A stretch of DNA of 64,000 nt from Buttiauxella sp049686335 (GTDB lineage Bacteria; Pseudomonadota; Gammaproteobacteria; Enterobacterales; Enterobacteriaceae): assembly GCF_049686335.1 (NCBI RefSeq), contig NZ_JBAVHX010000021.1:62001-126000 (forward strand), written 5' to 3'. Below are positions 27,215 through 35,914 of this stretch, one piece after another. Under the pieces are notes generated by a model. It searched no databases. It had not been told where the DNA came from and saw nothing but the letters and a program-made list of their open reading frames with translations. The number at the start of each line of letters is the position of its first letter. The stretch's first letter is position 1. The translations under genes and the position numbers were made by a program.

Positions 27215-27257
27215 AATTATTTGCTCACGAAATATCGACCAAAATCGGGTTAGAACT

Positions 27258-27290
27258 TGTAGGTCGGATAAGCAAAGCGCCATCCGACAT
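27258..27290. repeat. REP-like palindrome inside the ccm operon
   Basis: GTAGGTCGGATAAGC...GCGCCATCCGACAT forms a hairpin through GTCGGAT/ATCCGAC. It sits in the 82-bp spacer between ccmB and ccmC, so it would be transcribed within the polycistronic mRNA and could create different stability for the ccmAB and ccmC-H segments. Confidence 0.8.
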
Positions 27291-27296
27291 TTTTAA

Positions 27297-27956
27297 TTAT
27301 TGAACGCTCACGCGCAGTGCCGCCGCCGTAGCAAACGGGCTTAACGTCGCGCTGCCTGCCAGCAGTGCGCCTAAAATCGCCAGATACCCATCCACCGGAA
27401 GATGCATAGAGGCCGCATCCATTGCCGCAGTCGCGAATATCAGCAGCGGAATCGTCAACGGTAAAACAAGCAGACTCAGCAACACTCCGCTACGTCGCAA
27501 ACCCACCGTTAACCCAACCCCTGGCGCCCCCAGGAAACTCAATGTCGGCGTTCCGATAAGCAGCGTTAACGCCATCACTTGCCAGCCGTAAAAATCCATA
27601 CCCAACAGCAGCGCAGCCAGCGGCGAGAGGATCAGCAGCGGCAAACCGGTCACCACCCAGTGAGCGGTCACTTTCGCTAACACCACCATCGGCAAAGGGA
27701 TGGGCAGCAACATCAGTTGCTCAAGCGAACCGTCCTGAAAGTCATCACGAAACAATCTGTCCATCGCCAACAACGACGCCAGTAAAGCTGCCACCCAAAT
27801 CACGCCCGGCGCAATACGCGCCAGCAACTGTGGCTCAGGGCCAATACCCAACGGAAACAGAGTGATAACGATAAGGAAGAACCACAACGGATTGGCGATT
27901 TCCGCACCTTTGCGAAATACCACGCGCAGTTCATGCAGGAAAATTCGGCGCATCAT
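27297..27956 (-). CDS. ccmB: Haem exporter membrane subunit CcmB
   Basis: CcmB is the permease partner of the CcmA ATPase in the ABC complex that releases haem-charged CcmE. It is a 219-aa, six-helix protein beginning FLHELRVVFRKGAEIANPLW, with conserved LFRDDFQDGSLEQLMLLP. Its start overlaps the ccmA stop by 4 bp. Confidence 0.95.
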   Translation of the reverse strand: MMRRIFLHELRVVFRKGAEIANPLWFFLIVITLFPLGIGPEPQLLARIAPGVIWVAALLASLLAMDRLFRDDFQDGSLEQLMLLPIPLPMVVLAKVTAHWVVTGLPLLILSPLAALLLGMDFYGWQVMALTLLIGTPTLSFLGAPGVGLTVGLRRSGVLLSLLVLPLTIPLLIFATAAMDAASMHLPVDGYLAILGALLAGSATLSPFATAAALRVSVQ

Positions 27957-28561
27957 GCCCGTTTCTCCTGTAAATCAATCTGACGCACATTGTCGACCGC
28001 CAGTGGCTGATGCGTGGTGAGTATAACCATTCCGCCCTTTTCGGTATGGTGCTGGAGCTGGCGCGTGAGCTTTTCCACACCGGCGACATCGATGGCGGTG
28101 AAAGGCTCATCCAGGATCCAGAGTTTATGCGCGCTTAACCACAAACGTGCCAGCGCCACACGCCGTTGTTGCCCGGCAGAAAGTTGGTTAACCGGAACAT
28201 CTTCAAAACCCAGTAAACCCACTTCAGTAAGTGCTTGCCAACGTAGAGATTCCGCACCTTCAGCATGATAAAAGCTGAGATTTTCAAAGGCAGTCAGAAC
28301 CGTTTTGATCCCCGGTTGATGCCCAAGCCACAACAAATCCTGGTGATACTGATAACGTGCGCGGGATAACTCTTCCCCTTGCCACTTCACCTCGCCTTCC
28401 TCTGCCTGGGCAAGCCCCGCCAAAATCCGCAATAGCGACGTTTTTCCGGCTCCATTTTTCCCGGCGATTTGCACCATCTCCCCTGCACGCACGCTAAATG
28501 ACAACTCGCTAAACAAGACGCGGTCATCACGTATGCAGGTCAGGTTAATCGCATCAAGCAT
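27953..28561 (-). CDS. ccmA: Haem exporter ATP-binding protein CcmA
   Basis: CcmA is the cytoplasmic ATPase of the CcmABCD complex. The Walker A motif GKNGAGKTSL, signature NQLSAGQQRRVALARL and Walker B LWILDEPFTAID are all intact. I set the start at MLDAINLTCIRDD, which gives 202 aa, has AAGGAG about 11 nt upstream and matches the start of E. coli CcmA; the open frame continues 30 codons further with no support. It is the first gene of the eight-gene operon reading to ccmH. Confidence 0.94.
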   Translation of the reverse strand: MLDAINLTCIRDDRVLFSELSFSVRAGEMVQIAGKNGAGKTSLLRILAGLAQAEEGEVKWQGEELSRARYQYHQDLLWLGHQPGIKTVLTAFENLSFYHAEGAESLRWQALTEVGLLGFEDVPVNQLSAGQQRRVALARLWLSAHKLWILDEPFTAIDVAGVEKLTRQLQHHTEKGGMVILTTHQPLAVDNVRQIDLQEKRA

Positions 28562-28767
28562 TTGGGGAGTCACTCCTTTGTCTCGGGATGCAAAATCATA
28601 ACACATCATAGGCTTTGCTCCAGGTTGGCTACCGCCGTTACGGTACTCCAAAAGAGGTAATCCGCCCCGCCAGGATCAAAATTAAGTCGAATTCGCTTAC
28701 GCCACCCGGTTCGTTGCTAAAAACCGCTACGCTTAATGGAACAGATAACCCGTGAGTGAAGCGAAAA

Positions 28768-29733
28768 ATGGATGAATTAAAAGAAGACAAAATCAACAAA
28801 TCAACCGATGAAATCGAAGTAGAAAGTGATGAGAAAGAACACGGGGAACAGATAGAGGTAGATGAAGAACGCCTGCCATCACGCGCCATGGCCATCCACG
28901 AACATATCCGCCAGGACGGCGAAAAAGAGTTGGAACGTGACGCGATGGCGTTGCTATGGTCGGCGATTGCGGCGGGTTTATCCATGGGCGCATCGCTGCT
29001 GGCAAAAGGGGTATTTCACGTCAATCTGGAAGGCGTACCCGGCAGCTTTTTGCTGGAAAACATCGGCTACACCTTCGGGTTTATTATCGTCATTATGGCG
29101 CGCCAACAGCTTTTCACCGAGAACACCGTCACCGCAGTATTGCCGGTGATGCAAAAACCCAGTGTGGCCAACTTCGTGCTTTTGCTGCGTTTATGGGGAG
29201 TGGTGCTGCTGGGTAATATTATCGGCACCGGTCTTGCGGCTTATGCCTTTGAATATATGCCGATATTTGATGAAGAGACCCGGGATGCATTCGTCAAAAT
29301 CGGCATGGAAGTGATGCACAATACACCAGGAGAAATGTTCGCTAACGCCATCATTTCCGGCTGGATAATCGCCACCATGGTGTGGATGTTTCCGTCCGCA
29401 GGTTCGGCCAAAATCGTGGTCATCATCATGATGACGTGGCTGGTCGCACTGGGTGATTTAACCCACATCGTGGTGGGCTCGGTCGAAATCCTCTACCTGG
29501 TGTTTAACGGCACCATTCACTGGAGTGATTTCTTCTGGCCATTTGCCCTACCGACGCTTGCCGGCAACATCTGCGGCGGGACATTTATCTTCGCGCTAAT
29601 CAGCCACGCTCAAATCCGTAACGATATGAGCAATAAGAAGAAAGCCGAAGCAAAAGCGAAAGCGAAGCGCCAACAGGAAGTTGAAGATGGCAAAGGCGAA
29701 GATAAAGAAGAAAAGCGGGCGCGTCGCGCTTAA
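28768..29733 (+). CDS. yfdC: Formate/nitrite transporter family protein YfdC
   Basis: YfdC belongs to the FNT channel family and its substrate is undefined. The charged N-terminal region (EIEVESDEKE, EERLPSRAMAIHEHI) is followed by six membrane segments with the FNT elements ANAIISGWIIATMVW and LPTLAGNICGGTFIFAL; the C-terminus is lysine-rich. The start MDELKEDK was chosen by alignment with E. coli; a GTG four codons upstream is possible. The protein is 321 aa, longer at the basic tail than E. coli YfdC. It is divergent from ccmA. Confidence 0.92.
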   Translation: MDELKEDKINKSTDEIEVESDEKEHGEQIEVDEERLPSRAMAIHEHIRQDGEKELERDAMALLWSAIAAGLSMGASLLAKGVFHVNLEGVPGSFLLENIGYTFGFIIVIMARQQLFTENTVTAVLPVMQKPSVANFVLLLRLWGVVLLGNIIGTGLAAYAFEYMPIFDEETRDAFVKIGMEVMHNTPGEMFANAIISGWIIATMVWMFPSAGSAKIVVIIMMTWLVALGDLTHIVVGSVEILYLVFNGTIHWSDFFWPFALPTLAGNICGGTFIFALISHAQIRNDMSNKKKAEAKAKAKRQQEVEDGKGEDKEEKRARRA

Positions 29734-29838
29734 AACGGTTACGTTTCAGGCAATCAGCCTGCTAACCCCTTAACCTGGTGTCAAAAGCGGGTATACTACT
29801 CCCGCAATACCCACCATTTAAAGAATGAAGGGTATTAA

Positions 29839-29913
29839 GTCCTCTTAGTTAAATGGATATAACGAGCCCCTCCTAAGGGCTAGTTGCAGGTTCGATTCCT
29901 GCAGGGGACACCA
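29839..29913 (+). tRNA. argW: tRNA-Arg (anticodon CCT)
   Basis: The 75-nt gene folds as a full cloverleaf: acceptor GTCCTCT/AGGGGAC, anticodon loop CTCCTAA with anticodon CCT, T arm GCAGG-TTCGATT-CCTGC, and an encoded CCA. It differs from E. coli argW at most by one or two bases. argW is a known integration site, and the adjacent integrase and the 16-bp repeat at 45849 show that it is used here. Confidence 0.97.
29891..29906 (+). other. attL core of the integrated element
   Basis: The T-arm/acceptor segment TTCGATTCCTGCAGGG of argW is repeated exactly at 45849-45864. This is the left copy; the tRNA gene is left intact. The integrase begins 190 bp downstream, the usual arrangement for P4-type elements. 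Confidence 0.85.
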
Positions 29914-30098
29914 TTGAGCCATTTCATACCACTTCAGTTCACTTCACAACACCAGTAATACCAAGCCTTTCAGCAGCAACCTCGCTTACACAGCTTTCAA
30001 TTACCTTCATGACATTACAGCACTCTGATGGTATAAGTGATGGTATCCTTCAGTTCGATATCCAGATACCATCAATTACCTCTTGAGGTGTGCCACTT

Positions 30099-31376
30099 AT
30101 GGCTATAAACGAGCTTTCACCAAAACAGATCGAGAATGCCAAGCCACGAGACACCGATTACAAAATAACCGATGGCGGCAGTCTGTATCTATTGGTCAAA
30201 AAAACGGGTGGTAAATACTGGCGCATGAATTATCGCTTTGCTGGTAAGCAGGTGACATTAGCGTTGGGCGTCTATCCAGATGTTCCACTGACAACAGCAC
30301 GTAAACGCAGAGACGAAGCCAGACAGCTTCTTGCCGACGGCAAAGATCCACGTGAAGCAAAAAAAACTGAAAGCACAGAACCAATATCACCGACTTTCGA
30401 AGCTATAGCTCGTGAGTGGCACAGTGGAACGATGGGGCATCCAGAGTGGAAAGAGATCACCCGTAATAAAATATTGAGGGAAATGGAAAACCACATATTT
30501 CCTCTCATCGGTAGCAAGCCCATCGACACCTTAAAAACACGGGATCTGCTACCTTTGCTTATCAGCATGAACGAACAAGGCATTGGTGCTACGACTGGAA
30601 GAGTAAAGACCACTATGAGTAGTGTGTTCCGCTATGCGGTTCAGCGTGGCATTGTCGAGTACAACCCAGCTCACGACCTGAAAGGTGCTTTGACGAGTCC
30701 TAAAACAAAACACCGCCCCGCTCTACCTCTGGATCGTCTGCCAGAATTGATGGCGAAAACTGCAACGTACACAGGCAGACCACTTACCAGGCTCGCTGTG
30801 TTACTCTCGCTTCACACGTTTGTCCGTTCGAGTGAGCTTCGTCATGCTCGCTGGGATGAGGTAAATTTTGAAACTGCAACATGGACAATCCCTGGGCAGC
30901 GGGAAGCAATTGAAGGTGTGAAATTCTCTGAACGTGGCGCAAAAATGGGCGGCGGACACTCTGTACCGCTGTCCTCTCAAGCAATTGAAGCATTGAAATC
31001 GATCAAGAGCATCAGTGGCGAATATACGTTAATTTTTCCTGGTGATAGCAACCCTTATAAACCAATGAGCGAAAATACGGTTAACAAAGCGCTCCGTACT
31101 ATGGGCTATGATACCCAAACTGACGTTTGCCTACATGGCTTCCGGGCAATGGCTTGCTCTGCACTGACTGAATCAGGGTTATGGTCACGGGATGCTGTAG
31201 AGCGGCAAATGAGCCACCAGGAACGTAACGAAGTACGGGCGGCGTATGTTCATTTGGCGCAGCACATGCAGGAACGTCGTCGAATGATGCAATGGTGGTC
31301 AGACTATCTGGAAGCAAACGCTGATAAACATGTTGCGCCATACGACATGAAGAAATTACGTGTTGTTGGCAGTTAA
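30099..31376 (+). CDS. P4-type tyrosine integrase
   Basis: This is a tyrosine recombinase of the P4 integrase group. The N-terminal DUF4102 region has the characteristic ITDGGSLYLLVKKTGGKYW and LALGVYPDVPLTTAR. The catalytic domain shows the first arginine in TFVRSSELRHARWDEV, HGFRA (His-x-x-Arg) near residue 347, and the nucleophilic tyrosine in AAYVHLA near residue 383, followed by RRMMQWWSDYL. ATG 30099 was chosen (GAGG in front) over an in-frame GTG three codons upstream. It should catalyse site-specific integration and excision at argW. Confidence 0.95.
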   Translation: MAINELSPKQIENAKPRDTDYKITDGGSLYLLVKKTGGKYWRMNYRFAGKQVTLALGVYPDVPLTTARKRRDEARQLLADGKDPREAKKTESTEPISPTFEAIAREWHSGTMGHPEWKEITRNKILREMENHIFPLIGSKPIDTLKTRDLLPLLISMNEQGIGATTGRVKTTMSSVFRYAVQRGIVEYNPAHDLKGALTSPKTKHRPALPLDRLPELMAKTATYTGRPLTRLAVLLSLHTFVRSSELRHARWDEVNFETATWTIPGQREAIEGVKFSERGAKMGGGHSVPLSSQAIEALKSIKSISGEYTLIFPGDSNPYKPMSENTVNKALRTMGYDTQTDVCLHGFRAMACSALTESGLWSRDAVERQMSHQERNEVRAAYVHLAQHMQERRRMMQWWSDYLEANADKHVAPYDMKKLRVVGS

Positions 31377-31381
31377 CCAGA

Positions 31382-31441
31382 AAAACTGAAGCTAGCCCGA
31401 ACAGGCGAAAAACAGTAACACCTGCTGTCTGCTTCAGTTTT
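31382..31441. terminator. Inverted repeat after the integrase gene
   Basis: AAAACTGAAGC and GCTTCAGTTTT are perfect complements separated by about 38 bp, placed directly after the integrase stop codon. It may end the integrase message, though the long loop makes it an atypical terminator. Confidence 0.45.
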
Positions 31442-31467
31442 CATCAGGTGCGCACGAAGGTGACTTG

Positions 31468-32337
31468 ATGGATAGCAACGTTTGGAAAGAAAATAGAATT
31501 GCGCCTTTAGAATACTGCTCATTCGAAAGAGCTGCTAAGTTGCTCAATTGCGAATGTGAAGACTTAATTCACTGGAATAAAATAGGTGCTATATCGATAG
31601 CATTTAGGCCAGAAAATATGGAAGGTTCTTTTTCTGTTCAATTACGTGAGCAGAAAGATAGCGCAGACATAGAAAAATACAATAAATCTAAATATATCAT
31701 GCACGAACTTGGAATTCATGGCTCTCAATTTCTACGTAATTTGGGTGATGCAAATGACAAGGGCTATATAGCATCAATTGATGAATTTCGATTTTATGGA
31801 AACATCAGTGACTTATGGGTTGTAATTAATGGTTCCGTGGATGAAAAAAACAGCATAACTATAACAAAATCATTCAGCACCGGATATAAAACGCTAAGCC
31901 CTGCAAACATTCCAAATGACATAATCTCCGCGTTATTTTTTTACCAAGGAACGAAAGACGTCATCCTTGAGTTAAAAGATCTCCTAATTACGAGGAGCGA
32001 TATCGAAAAAATATGGACATCGGCTATCTCAGGCAAACCAATGGATAGTTATTTTACAAGCAAGGTACGTGAAATTAAGGCCATTCCTGTAAGTTCAGTT
32101 TCAATAGTACAAACAGACAGACACGAACACAACCGGCAAGTAGTTGAACAGGTTGCCATGAAAGTTCGTGAACATTATCCGGATGAATGCACCAAAAATG
32201 GAAAATTACTACTCAATAAATGGGTAGAAGCCACCCTGGCGCGTAAAAATGATTATGGCGGTATGAAACTTAGATCGGTGAGAAAAATTTCCACAATACT
32301 TAGCGAAATCATCAAAGCAGAAAAAACTGCTGAGTAA
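31468..32337 (+). CDS. Uncharacterised satellite/phage-island protein
   Basis: I do not recognise this 289-aa protein. The N-terminal stretch EYCSFERAAKLLNCECEDLIHWNKIGAI resembles a MerR/AlpA-like winged helix that reads DNA-binding contexts. The remainder is mixed alpha/beta with no membrane segment, and the C-terminal third (EHYPDECTKNGKLLLNKWVEATLARK) is lysine-rich. It is markedly more AT-rich than the host genes, as expected for acquired DNA. A good AAGG site precedes the ATG. It lies between the integrase and an AlpA-like gene, so a regulatory role in the element is an inference only. Confidence 0.8.
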   Translation: MDSNVWKENRIAPLEYCSFERAAKLLNCECEDLIHWNKIGAISIAFRPENMEGSFSVQLREQKDSADIEKYNKSKYIMHELGIHGSQFLRNLGDANDKGYIASIDEFRFYGNISDLWVVINGSVDEKNSITITKSFSTGYKTLSPANIPNDIISALFFYQGTKDVILELKDLLITRSDIEKIWTSAISGKPMDSYFTSKVREIKAIPVSSVSIVQTDRHEHNRQVVEQVAMKVREHYPDECTKNGKLLLNKWVEATLARKNDYGGMKLRSVRKISTILSEIIKAEKTAE

Positions 32338-32365
32338 GCTTACTCAACTGCTGAGTAAACTTACT
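32332..32365. promoter_or_regulatory. Tandem dyad, candidate operator upstream of the AlpA-like gene
   Basis: A perfect 14-bp palindrome GAGTAAGCTTACTC is followed 21 bp later by a near copy GAGTAAACTTACT; the flanks CTGCT-GAGTAA are also repeated. The 21-bp spacing places both on the same face of the helix. The first dyad overlaps the stop codon of the 289-aa gene and both lie upstream of the AlpA-like gene at 32446. This fits an operator for an element-encoded repressor. Confidence 0.5.
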
Positions 32366-32445
32366 AGGCATTTAACTCTATCCGGCTGTTATCTACCATC
32401 TGCCATGTTGATTACACAAGCGACATAACATGGCAGGTGAAACCT

Positions 32446-32646
32446 ATGATTACGCAGATCTATCCCCTCTCAGGACACGCTCGCCCACGAGCTACTGCTG
32501 ACTTTTTAAAAGTTAGCACAGTCACCCTCTGGCGCTGGGAAACAAGCAAACCTGATTTCCCAAAATCAATTCGTCTCTCTGAACGCGTCACTGTTTACGA
32601 TGCAGCAGAGATCCGCGCCTGGCTGGAAGCTAAGAAACACAACTAA
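32446..32646 (+). CDS. AlpA-family transcriptional regulator
   Basis: A 66-aa single-domain helix-turn-helix protein of the AlpA/MerR-like type. ARPRATADFLKVSTVTLWRW contains the HTH, followed by PDFPKSIRLSERVTVYDAAE and IRAWLEAKK, the family hallmark. AlpA-like proteins in P4-type prophages activate or control integrase and excision genes. The ATG at 32446 has AGGTGA upstream; an in-frame GTG lies three codons earlier. Confidence 0.85.
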   Translation: MITQIYPLSGHARPRATADFLKVSTVTLWRWETSKPDFPKSIRLSERVTVYDAAEIRAWLEAKKHN

Positions 32647-32663
32647 TCCCATGGAGTAAAACC

Positions 32664-32771
32664 ATGAAATTAAAAAATTCTGGCTTAACCGCCAGCGGCC
32701 AAACTCACGCTAAAAAAAGTGACCCGCTAATTATCATTAGCAAACATTTGAGCGGTGAATCCGATGCGTAA
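32664..32771 (+). CDS. Small 35-aa ORF overlapping the primase start
   Basis: A short frame MKLKNSGLTASGQTHAKKSD... of 35 codons has a GGAG ribosome-binding site 8 nt upstream. It begins 17 bp after the AlpA-like stop and ends inside the start of the primase gene (the frames overlap by 8 bp), the arrangement of a translational-coupling leader. No homologue is recognised; it may be a real small protein or a leader peptide. Confidence 0.4.
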   Translation: MKLKNSGLTASGQTHAKKSDPLIIISKHLSGESDA

Positions 32772-35511
32772 TATCGACTTTATCCGCGAAGTGACTCATA
32801 CCGCTGCCGGGCAATGGCAATCCGTTCTGGCTGGCCTGAATATAGACGTGCCTAGTTCACCGCTCAAGCATACCGCCTGCCCCGCGTGCGGGGGAACAGA
32901 TCGCTTCCGGTTCGACGACAACGAGCGCGGGGCGCATATCTGCAATCAATGTGGCGCTGGCGATGGCCTTGACCTGATTAAGAAGGTGAATGACTGTGGC
33001 ACGACAGAGGCCGCACAACTCGTGGCGGAAGTGCTGGGTATTGATTACCGGACAACGCAAACGAATCCAAGCGTTGCTATCGAGCGCCGGGCATTACTTG
33101 AGACAGTGCAGCAGACACGACAAGAGCAGGCCGCACAGGACACAGAGCATCGTCGCCTAGCCTTTGCTCGCCGCTATGCAGCGATGAGCGAGAACGTCAC
33201 ACAGGGCGAATCTGACTATCTGAAATCAAAGGGGCTGAACGGCCTCACCTATCCACTTCTCACTAATGGCGCGATCTTACTACCGCTGGTGGACAACACC
33301 GGAGCGGTCACTGCCGCACAAACCATTACCTCGAGCGGGGAAAAGCGCCTTGTAGTGGATTCAGTCAAACGCGGAGCATTCCACGCCATTAACGCACCAG
33401 AGCAACCGCAGGAAGTGATCCTTGCCGAAGGGCTGGCAACTGCTTTATCCGTTAACTTGATGCGACCGGATGCGCTGACTGTGTGTGCAGTCGATGCTGG
33501 GAACCTGTTACACGTCGCCATCCATATGCGTCAGCAGTACCCACAGGCACAAATAATTATTGCCGCTGATAACGACTACCTCGACAACCAATCTAACACC
33601 GGGAAAGAAGCCGCAGATAAAGCGGCGCACGTGGTAGCGGGATGGGTGGCTCTTCCTCCGGGCGAGCATAAAGCCGATTGGAATGATCACCACCAGCAAT
33701 ACGGGTTAACTGAGGCCACCAGCATGTTTACCTATTCGATATACCAGATACAGGGGGAAAGCGTGAAACCAAAGTCGCAGGCCATTGAGGGAGGTAAATC
33801 TAGCCCTCCAGAAATAGACCCGTTAAAACCGCGTATCGAGAGCCGGGAGTATGGTGTGTACTGGATTGTGCCAAAAGTGGACAAAGAAAGCGGCAATATT
33901 ATCAATAACGAAAACTGGCTGGCGTCAGCAATGGACGTGATCGGCTCCGGACGCGACGATAAAGACCAGTATCTGATATTACGCTGGCTGGCCTTTGGCT
34001 TAGACGTACCGACGACCGCTGCCATTCCCCTGGCGGATATTGGAGAGCGAGAAGGCTGGCGCGCTTTGAAAGCAGGCGGGGTTAAAGTCACTGCTAAAAG
34101 CAATATGAGGGCAATTCTGGCCGACTGGTTACAGCGCAACAGCTCACATGAGCTATGGCGTGTTACCTATGCCACTGGCTGGCAGTGCGGGGCATATATC
34201 ATGCCCGACGGAGAAATCATCGGCACACCTGCCAGGCCTGTTTTATTCAGCGGTCGCAGCTCCGCAAGTGCAGGTTATGCCGTACAGGGCACAACTGAGA
34301 GTTGGCGTGGAAGTGTGGCGCGTCTAGCATACGGCAACTATTCAATGATGACCGGCGTCGCTGCCGCCCTAGCCGCGGCATTAATCGGCCTGACGGGCGC
34401 GGATGGGTTCGGCATTCACTTTTATGAGCAGTCGAGCGCAGGCAAAACCACCACCGCGAATGTGGCGAGCAGCTTATACGGCGATCCGGATTTATTACGC
34501 CTGACGTGGTACGGCACGGCGCTAGGGCTGGCAAACGAAGCTGCCGCCCACAATGACGGATTAATGCCTCTGGATGAAGTGGGACAGGGAGCTGACCCGG
34601 TGAGCGTATCGCAGTCTGCCTATGCGCTATTTAACGGTGTAGGGAAATTGCAGGGTGCGAAGGAAGGCGGCAACCGCGATTTAAAACGCTGGCGAACCGT
34701 GGCTATCAGTACAGGTGAAATGGATTTAGAAACATTCATAGCCAGTGCGGGGCGTAAAACCAAAGCGGGACAACTCGTTCGCCTACTGAATATACCGCTC
34801 AGTAAAGCTGAGCGCTTTCACGAATACACGAACGGCAAGCAACATGCTGACGCACTCAAAGAAGCATACCAGCACCATCACGGCTCCGCTGGAAGGACGT
34901 GGATAAAATGGCTGACGGACCACTCGCAACAGGCGATTGATACCGTGCGTAAGTGTGAAGCACACTGGCGCAATCTTATTCCTGCCGACTATGGCGAGCA
35001 GGTGCATCGTGTGGCCGCACGATTTGCCATTCTGGAGGCAGCGTTACAGCTGAGTGAAGCGGTCACAGGATGGGATGCACAGGCCTGCCGTGATGCAATA
35101 CAGCACAGTTACAACGCGTGGCTACGCGAGTTTGGCACCGGCAACAAAGAACACCAGCAAATAATTGAACAGTGCGAGGCGTTTTTAAATTCCTATGGAT
35201 TCAGCCGATTTGCACCGTTCCCCTATAGCTCAGCCGATATGCCGATTAAGGATCTGGCGGGGTATCGTCAGAAAGGGAAGCACGAAAACGATCCGACAAT
35301 CTACTACACCTTCCGGGGCACATTTGAAAATGAAATCGCCCGGAACTTTAACCCGAAGCAATTCGCTGAAGTTCTGAAAAATTCCGGGATGTTGACCCCT
35401 CCTACGAGCGGGCGAGGTTACCAGCGCAAATCGCCTCGTATCGACGGAAGGCAGATTAACGTTTACGTCCTGACCTTCCAGACAGAAGACTACGCCGCAT
35501 CTGAGGAATAG
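32764..35511 (+). CDS. Primase/helicase-like replication protein (Zn ribbon, TOPRIM, DUF927)
   Basis: A 915-aa protein built like satellite replication proteins. The N-terminus has a primase zinc ribbon with CPAC (C39, C42) and CNQC (C60, C63). A TOPRIM-like segment follows (VILAEGLATALSVN, then IIIAADNDYLDN, about residues 220-280). The second half is a DUF927-type ATPase with Walker A SSAGKTTT (about 555-562) and Walker B LMPLDEVG. I took ATG 32764; a GTG three codons upstream is possible. It probably primes and unwinds element DNA from a nearby origin; the adjacent repeat field is a candidate. Confidence 0.9.
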   Translation: MRNIDFIREVTHTAAGQWQSVLAGLNIDVPSSPLKHTACPACGGTDRFRFDDNERGAHICNQCGAGDGLDLIKKVNDCGTTEAAQLVAEVLGIDYRTTQTNPSVAIERRALLETVQQTRQEQAAQDTEHRRLAFARRYAAMSENVTQGESDYLKSKGLNGLTYPLLTNGAILLPLVDNTGAVTAAQTITSSGEKRLVVDSVKRGAFHAINAPEQPQEVILAEGLATALSVNLMRPDALTVCAVDAGNLLHVAIHMRQQYPQAQIIIAADNDYLDNQSNTGKEAADKAAHVVAGWVALPPGEHKADWNDHHQQYGLTEATSMFTYSIYQIQGESVKPKSQAIEGGKSSPPEIDPLKPRIESREYGVYWIVPKVDKESGNIINNENWLASAMDVIGSGRDDKDQYLILRWLAFGLDVPTTAAIPLADIGEREGWRALKAGGVKVTAKSNMRAILADWLQRNSSHELWRVTYATGWQCGAYIMPDGEIIGTPARPVLFSGRSSASAGYAVQGTTESWRGSVARLAYGNYSMMTGVAAALAAALIGLTGADGFGIHFYEQSSAGKTTTANVASSLYGDPDLLRLTWYGTALGLANEAAAHNDGLMPLDEVGQGADPVSVSQSAYALFNGVGKLQGAKEGGNRDLKRWRTVAISTGEMDLETFIASAGRKTKAGQLVRLLNIPLSKAERFHEYTNGKQHADALKEAYQHHHGSAGRTWIKWLTDHSQQAIDTVRKCEAHWRNLIPADYGEQVHRVAARFAILEAALQLSEAVTGWDAQACRDAIQHSYNAWLREFGTGNKEHQQIIEQCEAFLNSYGFSRFAPFPYSSADMPIKDLAGYRQKGKHENDPTIYYTFRGTFENEIARNFNPKQFAEVLKNSGMLTPPTSGRGYQRKSPRIDGRQINVYVLTFQTEDYAASEE

Positions 35512-35536
35512 CATTTTTCACATACGTAAAAAGGGT

Positions 35537-35795
35537 GTTGGTTCAGTTAGCTCAGTCTGTTCAATATGCAATGCTCATTGTTTTATAAGAATTTTAATTC
35601 GCATGTTGAACCAGCGCTGAACCAACAAATACCCGTATTAAACCAACAATTGGTAATATTAACATTCACCCTGATAGGCAGTGAACCAACAGAAAGTCTC
35701 TCTGAACCATCACAACATCACCAATGTTGGTTCAGAAAAATCCAGTGTTGGCAATGTCTGGCGGACAGTGAACCAACTAAACCAACGTAACCAAC
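35537..35795. repeat. Iteron-like repeat field, candidate replication origin
   Basis: The core (C/G)TGAACCAAC or close variants occurs about ten times in 260 bp: direct at 35606, 35617, 35638, 35681, 35702, 35768, 35778 and 35787, and inverted at 35537 and 35726. The last three are in tandem with 9-10-bp spacing. The stretch is AT-rich between repeats and immediately follows the replication protein gene. P4-like satellites have comparable iterons at their origin. A 74-codon frame runs through it but looks like translated repeats. The rest of the 403-bp gap to 35914 shows nothing else clear. Confidence 0.65.
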
Positions 35796-35914
35796 ACAAC
35801 CTGCTTGTTATCAGTAAAAATCAGAGTCGATATGGTGGATATGAAAAATGACCACACAGATTTCATCATACGAGTGGCTGATGACTGCCCCCGTAATCTT
35901 TCAGGTGAGGCTGG

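Noticed and set aside
35566..35790. 74-codon frame through the iteron field
   Set aside because: Its residues (repeated EPALNQQ-like and SEPT segments) follow the iterons; no ribosome-binding site is evident.
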